Shown one piece after another: positions 23,360 through 36,043 of a stretch of DNA of 64,000 nt (within the stretch, counting starts at the first letter, position 1; each line of letters starts with the position of its first letter). Both the position numbers and the translations under genes were made by a program. A model generated the notes under the pieces. The model made no database searches and had not been told where the DNA came from. It was given only the letters and a program-made list of their open reading frames with translations. The stretch comes from Adineta ricciae (Eukaryota; Rotifera; Eurotatoria; Adinetida; Adinetidae): the NCBI GenBank assembly GCA_905250025.1, contig CAJNOJ010000014.1, positions 131,624-195,623 of the forward strand, given 5' to 3'.

Positions 23360-26300
23360 ATGCCTGGACCATTATTCGATGCTTGTGAAAAGAATAAACC
23401 CGACCGAGTAAAAGTTCTCATTGCCGAAAACGTAAGACAACTTCAAGATGTGTCTCATTTTCAAAGTCAATTGTTTAGTGCGATGTACTTCAAGTGGATG
23501 AACAAGGACGATCGGCGTTACACTATTGTAGCGAAAACAAAGATACGAGTTGTGCTCGTCTTTTACTGGAAAATGATGAAATCAAAAGTCGAATGCTCGA
23601 TTTACAAGATCATGAAGGCTGTTCCGCACTTCATCTAGCATGCATGAATGGCAACGGAAGCATGGTGGAGTTTTTATGTGAACGAGGTGCAAATGTGAAA
23701 CTTGTTGATAATGAATCTCATTCGTTAATCCATTGGGTTACAGGTAAACGATTTTTTGCTCGTTATTCGAATTTGATAAATTTAACCAGTTTGTGGACAT
23801 CTTCATTTGTTTGACATTCTTCTGGAATACAAAGCACCGATTCATACTGCGGATGTTCATCAGGCTTTTCCTATTCACTACGCGTCTCAACTGTGCGGTA
23901 AACCGGTTTATGACGATTTGAAGATCGACTCAGCAAAGGGTAAAAATAACATGTTTACGACGATTTTCATGTTATTTGTGCTTTTCTTTCATTAGCTCTG
24001 GAAATTTTACAAATATTTATTGATCGAAAGGTGGACATCGATTGTACGGACGGACAGAATCGCACTCCGTTGATGTGGGCTGCTAGTGCAGGTGAGGTAG
24101 TGCAACAGGTCGAAATCGCTGACTTTTATTCTTTGACAAATTGAGATACTTATCAATGCATGATAATTAGACTTTCTTTACGTGAAAGAAAACTATTTTT
24201 AGTATCCAGGCTTCCAAAATAATCTCCATGAAAAGTTTAGATGCTGCTCGAGTTAATAATAGATGCTCTACGCTATTTTTCTTTAATTTTTCAACTATGT
24301 TTTTCAGACGCTTGCGATGCTTTACGTCTGCTTTATAAATACGGTGCCAACCAATTGCATGTCGATAAAGATTCTCTAACTGGTATGAACTATTCGACTC
24401 AGTTTCCATCCTGTTCAATGTTTATTTCCTTCTAGCATTGCATTGTGCAGCAACGCGTGGTCATACATCGTGTATTCGAATGTTAGTCGAACAATGCGGC
24501 TGTCCGTTAGAAGGTTTGATATATACGTATATTAGACGATATTTGAATATCCTCTCGTATTCAGGAGAAGATGTCAATGGTTGTACTGCGTTATTCTATG
24601 CAATCACATTGGATCATCCGAAAGCCTGTAAATTGCTACTTGATTTGAAAGCTAACTCCGATCATCAGGATAATCGTGGACGAACGTATGTATGTTCGTT
24701 TATAGAGATTACTTTCGATGTTAACGGTTATCTAGACCTAGCCATTGTGCAATATCAAAAGGAAATCTTGTTTGTTTGAAACACCTACTCGAAGCTCATG
24801 CGAATATATGGACGAAAAATAAACGTGGTGATTATCCAATACACGAAGCTATCAATTTACTTGCAACGAACAAAACTCGCAAAGCAACTGATGAATCAAC
24901 AAAAATTTACGGTAAAATCAAACCGAAAAACGAACGAATCTCAGTTGTGCGGTAATTTCGTTTAGAGATTATTCGATATGTCTTCAAACTGTACCCATAT
25001 AAAATCGCTATTCAAAACGATGAACGTCGAACACCACTTCACCTAGCAGCTAGTCTTGGTGACATTGACACCTGCGAAGTTTTGATTCAATGCGGCGCAA
25101 ATAGTAATGCGTTCATACGAACAAACGCGGTAAGTCGACTAACAAGGAACATTGTAACCTTGATCTGTTGAAAGCAAAAGACGCTTATCAGTTTCAAAGG
25201 TTATATATGATATTAGTGTAATTCTAGGAGAAAAATAGTGCAGGCTGTTCGTGAGAAAATATAATTATCGAAGAGACAACATGATGAGATCTAATCTGAC
25301 AGATTTACGATAGCATTTCCTGGATGTTTCCAAAATGGATTTTTCCTGATTGAGAAATTGAAGTAGACAAGGCAGTTAATGTAAAAAGATTCTTCTCTTA
25401 TCAATGAATATCTATACACTCAACATAGAGAAAGTAAAGAATCATCTGAACAAAGACGTGCTCATCAAATTAAGGAAATTAGGAATATGAGAAAACTTGC
25501 CAAACCCATCCCATCATAAGTGAAATATTTTCTCTCGAATTATCTAGGGAAATTATCTAACTCCGTATGATCTCGCTCGGGTACGCGGTCATCAAGCCTG
25601 CGCGGACTATTTGGTCAATAAACATGCAGGACAGCGTGGCAATTTACTCGCCAGTATCTACGCTCGTCGTATACAAAAATGTTACCGGCAATATGAACTG
25701 CAAAAGAAACTTTCAGTTCCGAATCAAGAGAGTTCACCTCCGAAGATAACTAATGGATCATCTGAAGAGATCATGAAGACAAAAATGCTGCCGACGAAAT
25801 TACCCAAATCGAAGAATACTTTGCTTAAGCAAGCGAAACTCTGCTTAGATAACAAGCAATTAGATGACCGATTCAAAACTCATTCGCTGAATATACAACC
25901 GCTCAGAAAAAGCAGCGTGTTACTTGAGGATAACAATGCCGAAGAACGACGTCGTGTTTTTGCCAAATCAAAAACAACCGTTTCATCGATGAATCAGAGC
26001 AACGAAGCGAGGTCGGCTGAGTTCATTTTGAAATGTTTCATAAATCGAATGTTCCTATCTGATAGATCGGACTCGGCAAATAAAGTTATCATTCACGCGT
26101 CAAATTCCATTGCAACATCGAATAGATTGTACGACCGACGAAAACTAATCGCAGAAGAATTGCATAAGTTGAAACAAGCACGTTTAAACAATCAATATGT
26201 ATGAAAATTCAAAACATCAAAGACAAATTATTCGAATCTTTTCGTTTAGATTGTCATTAGTCGACCACTGTATCAAATGTTAATTGAAAATGCCTTCAAT

Positions 26301-26492
26301 CCTCAAAATCGCCGCGCCGATGAAATCGAACGATATCTTGAGACACTACTTAAAGCGTACGATGTCGAATTAGAAGCGATTCGAAAACGAACGAAAGTAA
26401 GATTGAACATTAGTGCTTCTTGTGATTCGGCAACATTTTCTTTCATAGAGTGTGCCACCGAAACTAACTCGTCGCCCTTCTCAACTGTCATA
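23360..26492 (+). CDS. Ankyrin-repeat protein with IQ motif (inversin-like organisation)
   Basis: About a dozen exons with short introns; clear exons include 23360-23431, 23479-23743, 23790-23939, 23996-24091, 24308-24382, 24436-24513 and 24565 onward. The protein is a run of ankyrin repeats, with consensus pieces such as GRSALHYCSENKDTSCARLL, CSALHLACMNGN, RTPLMWAAS, LTALHCAATRGHTSCIRMLV, CTALFYAITLDHPKACKLLL and RTPLHLAASLGDIDTCEVLI. After the repeats an IQ motif (RRIQKCYRQYELQKK, near 25660-25700) could bind calmodulin. The tail is basic and predicted disordered, ending KLTRRPSQLS at 26490-26492. Ankyrin repeats followed by IQ recalls inversin/NPHP2 of cilia, but I cannot show orthology. 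One intron (25130-25547) is eight times longer than the rest. Confidence 0.85.
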
Positions 26493-26882
26493 ATTAATTA
26501 ATCTTCATGAAATATCAGCAACAACAATATTGGCTAATAAGAAAATCATTTAGATTCTCATTAACTACCTTTTTATTTCTTGTCGGTCGTTTTTCTTTTC
26601 TATCAAAATGTACATACATTCCTATTCCTGCATTTTTTTTTCTTTGATGAGTAAATACAAACATGAATATCACCTTGGAAGAATGACACTCTATTGATGA
26701 CGAAACGGATACGCTTCGTCGAACTATTCGTGTCTGAAGAAGAGAAAAAAATGAGGAACAGCTCGTACTCGGTTCTTTTTGTCAAATTACATCCGACTGT
26801 ATCGTCTCGTTGTCATGATTTTCGTTTTGTGTTTGCTTTTTCCCTAAGCCTTCTTCTAGATACCTGACTATTTAATCGAACA
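26493..26882. other. Intergenic between ankyrin gene and lysine-rich gene
   Basis: About 390 AT-rich bases in tandem orientation. A CTTCTTCTAG acceptor-like site occurs about 25 bases before the ATG at 26883. Nothing else recognised. Confidence 0.4.
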
Positions 26883-29049
<2,167 letters not shown>

Positions 29050-29569
29050 GAAAAACGACTCTGCATGTTATCTGTGTGTGTGTGTTTGGGAAAGACGGGA
29101 GAGGGTGTGTGGAGAAGAGAAACGCACATAGCTTTGCTTATTTCTTATTTTTTTTGTCTATTCGCGTTCTGTAAGAGTGTCTATGTGTGTTCTTAACAGA
29201 AAGAAATACATCTCTTGGCTTTTCCGAGAGGAAGAGAAAAAAAAGGAGGAAATTCCTGTTTCTTTCGGTCTCGTTTGCTTGTTGTATTTGACAAAAGCGT
29301 CAGAGTGAGTAGAACTAGAACCTAATTTTGTTCTTCCTCCAACTCGACTATTGCTACTCGTACGTTTGATGATCAATAGGGCACATTTCTCTTTTTCCGC
29401 TCCTATAATAATCATCAATAGTCGTCGATGTTCCTCTTGATTTGATCAATCATAATGATGGTATGTGAAACAAAAAGAAAAACTACACGGCAAAGGAAAC
29501 TGACTTTTCCACTTGATTATTTTCTCTTTCCAGTGTGATTTCTTTCCAAAGTAAATTCGAGACGAACCC
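29050..29569. other. Intergenic before the K+ channel gene
   Basis: About 520 bases with a TG-rich stretch near 29070-29110 and purine tracts near 29230. The plus strand has a pyrimidine-AG site (TCTCTTTCCAG, about 29535) shortly before the channel ATG. Nothing else recognised. Confidence 0.4.
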
Positions 29570-31212
29570 ATGGCAGTCAATTTACTTGGCAGTAATGATC
29601 TTGATGCTCGTATTATTCTTAACGTCGGTGGAACACGTTTTGAAACACTCAAATCAACGCTGAGAAAACTACCAGCAACACGTTTATCCAAGTTAACCGA
29701 GCAATTATCCTATTACGATCCAATCTTAAATGAATACTTTTTCGATCGTCACCCAGGCGTTTTCTCGCAAATCCTTAATTACTACCGTACTGGAAAATTG
29801 CATTATCCGACAAATGTATGTGGACCTTTGTTTGAAGATGAATTGTCCTACTGGGGTTTACAACGTGAAGATGTCGAGCCTTGTTGCTGGTAAGTCGAAT
29901 GCTTTTAAAGATATTGCGGAAGGGGAAAACAAGACTCTTTTTTTTGCAATTACTTAATTTCTAGGATGACGTACACCAAACATCGTTCAACTGCAGAAAC
30001 ACTATCGATATTAGATAGTTTAGAATTAGATACCGTACGTTCCTCTCGTCAAGAAGTCATCAAAAAGTTCGGCTGGGACGATAATTATCAATACGTGCAA
30101 GGTCGCTTGCCGAAATATAAAAAAATGATGATGATTATTTGGCAAATATTCGAAGAGCCGAGATCGTCAACCATTGCTAAAGTTGTTACTGTGATTTCAA
30201 TCTTTTTTATTCTTGTATCGATTCTTTCGTTTGTCCTACAAACTTTGTCAATGTTTCGCATAACTGAAATTGATTTTGTCGATGTTTTTATAAACAAAAC
30301 TGCAACGGAACGAACGCCAACATTAAATCGACAACAAGTACATCCATCATTTGACGTTGTCGAATGGATTTGTATGCCGAAATCACGGTCTCTCTACTCC
30401 AAATTTGCACTCTATTTTTTCTATTTTAGGTAACACTTGGTTTATATTCGAAATTGTCATTCGATTCCTTGTCAGTCCTAATAAAACAGAATTTTGTAAA
30501 TCATTTTTGAACATCATCGACTTCCTCGCCACATTCTGGTTTTTCTTCACATGGGCGCTAACAAAACTAAACGTGAACGATAACGAAGCACTCGATCTGT
30601 TGTCGACTATTCGCATCATGCGTTTATTTAAACTCTTCAATCATCATCCTGGCTTGAAAGTGATTATCACATCAATGCAATACTCATCATCAGTTTTATG
30701 GCTACTAATATTCTTCGTTTTGATCGCTGTGGCTGTTTTCGCTTCGTTAATTTACTACGCTGAACGAATGACAACACGACATCCGAATGAGAATATGTTT
30801 AAATCCATTCCTGATGCGCTGTGGTTCAACATGATCACAATGTCAACAATTGGTTATGGAGATTTATATCCGAAAACAATGTTAGGAATGTTGATTGGTG
30901 CTGTTTCAACAGGTTTGAGGAACAACTTGATGTTTTGTTGATTGACATTCAATGAAATCGATTTGTTTAGTTGCCGGTGTACTGATCATCGATTTACCAA
31001 TGCCGATTATTGTTGAAACATTTGCAAATTTCTATGCTCATCTTCGTGCACGATCCAAACTACCCAAAACCCGAAGAAAGATTGGTCCGGCTGAGCCAAC
31101 CGTGAAAAAACGTACGCCAATATCAGCAGTTGATAATGGGCAAAACTTGAAACTACTCGGCCCATCAACTAAAACATCCATGTTTGGAAGTAAAACAAAT
31201 ATGATGGCTTAG
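29570..31212 (+). CDS. Voltage-gated K+ channel, Shaw/Kv3-like, with reduced S4 charge
   Basis: Six-membrane-segment potassium channel subunit of the Shaker superfamily. Four exons; the splice join at 30371/30430 gives EWICNTWFIFE (S2). The T1 domain ([29 protein letters not shown]-like, [13 protein letters not shown]) has the zinc motif HYPTNVC...PCCW of Kv2/3/4 tetramerisation domains, and PCCWMTY is Shaw-like. The pore filter TIGYGD is at 30846-30863 and the S6 hinge is PMP in place of PVP. S4 (30591-30650) reads [21 protein letters not shown] and keeps only three of the usual five to six positive residues. The C-terminus is short. Channel identity is firm; voltage dependence is probably altered. 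Confidence 0.93.
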
Positions 31213-31289
31213 AGAAGATTTATTTTCCATCCATATTAAGTCAATTATATAAAATACAGATAGAAGTAAATGAACAAGGGAATTGAACA

Positions 31290-31553
31290 TTAGTTTTCGA
31301 TGCGTATGATTTCCTGGAAGAGAAAAGGAGATGTTCTAGTTTTTTTTCTTTTTTCTTTTTTGATAAAATTGAAACAAACCTGTTCGGTTTTCTCTTCATG
31401 AATTGTCGAGCCATCGCCTGTTTGATAGACTTTCGTCGTTGTCACTGTCGTTGTGCTCGATGCCGGTTTCTCTTCCAAGACAACAGCGACTGGAGGTTCA
31501 GCAATCGTTCGAATTGTCGAATCAGTTTTCGCTGATCTACACGTATTCCCCAT
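31290..31553 (-). CDS. Small protein with N-myristoylation/palmitoylation signal
   Basis: Two exons, 31380-31553 and 31290-31313, spliced across a 66-base intron, give 65 residues. It starts MGNTCRSAK: Gly2 with Cys5 suggests myristoyl and palmitoyl anchoring to membrane. The rest is Thr-rich (ASSTTTVTTTKVYQT) and ends EQEIIRIEN. No family recognised. Reading through the intron would give a different basic tail. The start codon and the downstream splice both fit, but with so short a protein the call is moderate. Confidence 0.55.
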   Translation of the reverse strand: MGNTCRSAKTDSTIRTIAEPPVAVVLEEKPASSTTTVTTTKVYQTGDGSTIHEEKTEQVCFNFIKKEKRKKTRTSPFLFQEIIRIEN

Positions 31554-32159
31554 TTTCGTTCGTACTGTCGAGAAAAGAAAGTTCCTAATAGTGAAAACAA
31601 CTGACGCTGTGTAGTAAATTAGACAGACAGCTTCTTCGATTTCTTCTCTCCTTTATAATTCTCAAAAGAGAGTCATCTGATATGTAAAATGAATAGGCTC
31701 GCTTATCATCGACCTGTCTCTGTCTATTTAAGTATCTAGTCAAACATACTAATCTTTTCAAGTGTATTACAAATGCAAAATGAATCGAATCGAATCGAAA
31801 CAAATCTATTCAAAAAGCAATTGACCGCGATCACATTTTCAACAAGGAAGAAGGTATGCTCTCGACAGATGGTGTTATTGTACAGTTGATACTGATTGCC
31901 GACGAGGGATCTAACGGTCAGAAAACAAAAACAATTCGGGAAATTCTTGTCGATCAATTTTCCCAATGGATTTCCATATGTTAAGTTTTCAACGGGAAAA
32001 AAAACATTGATTGGATATACGTTGATGAGTCTAATTGAATACTTACGTGCTCGATATATTTCATGATCATCAAGCTCTTGTTCGTTCTTTATTTTTTTCG
32101 CTCAAAGCAAAGCATGACAAACTTTCATTCGATGCAGCGCGATATTTTTTTGAAATAAT
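31554..32159. other. Divergent intergenic region, small acylated protein (-) / SHP phosphatase (+)
   Basis: About 600 AT-rich bases that should hold promoters for both genes. A short repeat GAATCGAATCGAATCG occurs near 31785. No gene is visible. Confidence 0.4.
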
Positions 32160-34165
32160 ATGTCTACTCGATTAGCTCGCGGGTAAATCTAGTCATATTC
32201 GATTCCATTACATTGATTTCTTTTTTTTTCGAAGTTTCTTCCATCGTGACATTTCAGGCTTAGAAGCTGAAAAACTTCTCCAAGAAAAGAACATTCCCGG
32301 CTGTTTTCTTGTTCGACCATCGCGAACAAAACCTGATGCTTATGTACTGTCGGTTCGGTAGGAACTCTGTGAGAAGTCCGCAAGATATTCATTTTCATTT
32401 TTTGAAGACGTGCAAATGGAGAAATCACACATATACGTATTCAAAGAACCAACGAAGGTTTTGATTTGGGAGAAAAGCAAGAGTGCTTTTCGACATTATA
32501 TGACATGATTGATCATTATCGTCGAAATGTACGAGAACTTCGGGATATTAATAATGAATTTATCGAATTGACCAGTCCTATTTTAGCACAAATGCCGACG
32601 TTTGAAAAGTAATTTTGAAACCAAAATTTGTTTTCGATTGCTCGCTTTCTCATTCTTAATTAGATACTATCATGGGCCGATCTCGCATACTCAGGTGATG
32701 TCACTTTTGAATAAATGTGAACATAATGGTGCGTTTCTTGTTCGCGATTCTGAAACAACACCTGGTGACTATGTAATTTGTGTGAAAACATACGATGATA
32801 TCGCAAACATCAAAATCAGATACTCCACCGGACAATGGTTTCTCGATGGAAAAGGTCGTCGTGAACAAATCGATCGTTTTCAATCTCTAGATGAATTGAT
32901 TCATTTCTATTTGAAACATAACATTCTTATCGGTATGAATGGAGCTGCTTTTCGGCTTGTTCAACCGTGTACATCGAACTGGTTTTATGCTCGAGATATT
33001 CATCAGCGTTGTGAGCATTTATCGAAAACAGTCGTAACGCAACGTGGACAGAAGAATGGTTTCAGTGTCGAATTTGAATTACTAAATCAACAGTCGGAAT
33101 CTCAATCATCAGCGTATCATAAAAGAATTGGTGAAAAACAAGAAAATCGAACTCGAAATCGATTTCGTAACATTCTACCATACGATGAAACACGTGTTGC
33201 ACTTCGAAATTATTCAGTTAATGATTATATGAATGCAAATCATATTCGGACACCATTCGAAGGTTTCAGACGAGAATACATCGCAACGCAAGGGCCACTA
33301 CCTGCTACAGTCAATGATTTCTGGCACATGGTACAGCAAGAATTAGTCAAATGTATTCTGATGATCACGCGAGAAATGGAAGGCACTAAGGTATGTATCT
33401 TTCACAAAATTACTGAGTAAAAACATCGACACACCTCCGCTTTCACCTTTCGTAGAGTAAGTGTGCACGTTATTGGCCTGAACTACATGCAGTAAAGCAA
33501 TATGGCACGGTTACTGTTGAAAATATCAGTGAGACGAACTATGGCCCAGCTCAATTGCCGAATCATTCATCACGTTCGCACCGTACAGTAGCAACTCCAG
33601 CATCCGTCGATGACGATTGTTGTTATCGTTTACGTGTATTGCGAATAACAACAGAAGATCGACGAACATGGGATATTTTCCACTGGCAGTATTTAGCATG
33701 GGGCGATCATGGTAATTCGATTTGTCGAAAGGGCAGATGTATCATTTTTGATGTTGTAGATATTCCCTTGATCGCAAATCAACGTGATAATACTCAATTG
33801 AGTATTCTTTTAGAGTTTTTCGAACGGATTGCACGTGCAAATCCGATTGGAATGGATGCGAATGCATCGCCAATGATTGTTCATTGTAGTGCTGGAATAG
33901 GTCGATCGGGAGCAACGATTACTATTGATATTATACTAAATCGTATTCGTACGGAAGGGTTAGATACCGAAATCGATATTCCGAACTTAGTTAGATATAT
34001 TCGATGTCAACGATCAGGTGAGTTGCTGAAGAAGATCATAGTTGAATTCTTTTCTCTCACTTAGGTTTGGTGCAAACCGAACGACAATACGAATTGATTT
34101 ACCGTGTAATTGAATATTTCGTAGAGAAAATACAATATTCATCTGACAATTCAAATAGACAGTGA
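32160..34165 (+). CDS. SHP/corkscrew-like tyrosine phosphatase, SH2-SH2-PTP
   Basis: Cytoplasmic signalling phosphatase of the PTPN6/PTPN11 type. The first exon, 32160-32182, joins to give MSTRLARGFFHRDISGLEAEK, matching the start of the N-SH2 domain. N-SH2 has FLVRPS, C-SH2 (about 32665-32960) has YHGPIS and FLVRDS, so both phosphotyrosine-binding Arg are present. The catalytic domain has YINAN-like YMNANHI, the KNRY-region equivalents, HCSAGIGRSG at 33882-33911 with the nucleophile Cys and Arg, and the Q-loop LVQTERQY. The WPD loop is WGD (33699-33707): the general-acid Asp is kept but Pro is Gly. Six or so exons; stop at 34163-34165. The C-terminal tail is very short compared with SHP2. 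Confidence 0.92.
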
Positions 34166-35261
34166 CAGATCTCTTTTCTATACATATTTTTTGTTTTTTT
34201 TTAAAGTAGACAGTTGTAGTCAGATTTCATACGTTTACAGGAAAACTTCTCAAAACTCTTTTCTTAAGTGATCTTTAGTTACAAATTTTATTCTCACAAG
34301 TCCTTTCTATCATTATTTTTTCTCTTAGCACTTATTTATTTTCTCAATTTCTTCTTGATAATCATTATGCGATACTTGTTAACGAAAATAGAAACGCATT
34401 GTTAAAGCTGATCTGATTTAACTTTCTGCGACCAAAATAAACTTCTCTTTCTATTTTATTAAAATCTTTTACAAACTAATTATCTGATGACTAGTGTCAT
34501 TTATTTCAAGGTGTGACTGTCGGATTTGTTCATGTAATTTTGATATTTTTCGTGCCTGGGTGGATGTGAGTATTATTATTCTCGAACTCTGCCACCTTTT
34601 TTGCCGAATTTCCGTTGGTTCTTCTTTGACGGTCTTCTACGCACCAACAAGTTTTCAAACATGATTGTCTTTGACATTTTACCAAGTCCTCAAATACGCA
34701 TTAACAGGTATCTGACTATCAACTGGGTGTCACACGACAACGATGAAACTACAGTGAGATGACTGGTAAGTATACAATCATACTGCACTTACTATTTGAA
34801 TGTCCCACAAGGACAACATGTACAAAAATAAACTTCTGTAAATAGCTGCTTAATCAATGAGATACATATTAATACCTTTGGCAACAAGCGTCCCATAAAA
34901 AGTCATGTGGATATCAATTAGCTACAAGCGATAATGATATTTTAACTGGTAAAGGAGTTTTCTGCACACTTTGCTTTGAACTGATGATTGTCGATGTAAT
35001 TTCACAATACAGTCAGCAATAATCAAATGTTAAAAAGTATCCGTTTATTTGTCGTTAACATGGAAAGATGCACGTGCTATGGAGAACACATGTATGTTGT
35101 TATTGGTGACTGAAAGTAATGTGTTGGAATGCTGCGAAGACTCAAAAAAAAAAGGGAGAAGAAAGAAATACACAGCTGAGTGTTGTTGTCAATAAAGCAG
35201 CATTCATTGAGAAAGAGTGCTCAAGTGATTGAAACATCAACGCAGAAAAAGCAAAGTGGGT
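34166..35261. other. Intergenic between phosphatase and small unknown gene
   Basis: About 1.1 kb, AT-rich. A 33-codon minus-strand open frame at 34576-34677 encodes a basic peptide (see findings) but is too short to call. No other open frame has support. Confidence 0.4.
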
Positions 35262-35727
35262 ATGTCGAGACAGAAACCAGAACGAGAAATACGAGCAATC
35301 GAGTACTGGGCAGGAAGACCTTTGAAACGAAGTGCTTCCGATCTCTTTCTTGATCGTCCCGGACCATCGCATAGCGTTTTTTCGGGTAAGACCAGTGACT
35401 TTCCTTGGTGTGATGTTTGATGACTTTAATTAACTAAATATAGGTCCGAATGCTTTATGGTTTAATCGTATTCCATCACGAGAGCACATCGGAGATGTTG
35501 GCGAAGGCCAAGCATCGATTCTTCGCTCATTAGACGTCGGTTATTTAACAAGGTAATTGATCTCAGTACGAGAAAACGACACTTCTGGGTTATTTTTCTA
35601 CTATAGAGGATACAACATCGAGCCACCGCTTCGGCGTTCTGCGTACCCGGGTGAAATAGGTTGGACCGCTACCTATTTCCATCGACAATATCAGCAAACA
35701 AAACCATATTCCACGTGGCATCCTTAA
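35262..35727 (+). CDS. Small conserved-looking protein, function unknown
   Basis: Three exons joined across introns of about 55 bases in one frame: MSRQKPEREIRAIEYWAGRP..., then GPNALWFNRIPSREHIGDVGEGQ..., then RGYNIEPPLRRSAYPGEIGW..., ending at 35725-35727. About 114 residues, rich in Arg, Pro and Tyr, with no signal or membrane helix. The style (short, basic, aromatic, many prolines) resembles small axonemal microtubule inner proteins, but I cannot name a family. AATAAA at 35816-35821 follows. An upstream in-frame ATG exists at 35229. Confidence 0.6.
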
Positions 35728-36043
35728 TCCGATAAGGAAGCTCTTCCACTATATTTAACCTTTCGATACACGCGAACTGTGAACTTGTAAAGATTTGACT
35801 TATACAATTCTAAAAAATAAAAGCGCTTTCCCACGATATTGAGTGGAATGTCATCATAAATTCATTTGTAATAATCGTACAACACAAACGTGATGCAATA
35901 TTTACAGCAAATGATGACATAGAACAGTCGCGCCATCTGTTGCGCCAATATTTTCTATAGGTAGTTAACTAGGACGAACAGAAAACTAATCAATCGACTC
36001 CGACAACTCCTCTTGCAGTAGATGCAGAATAATTGATTTTACG

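Noticed and set aside
32160-32290. SHP first-exon splice at the TTTCAG acceptor just before GGCTTAG.
   Set aside because: It gives a stop or breaks the frame; the earlier acceptor after TTCGAAG yields FFHRDISG as in other N-SH2 domains.
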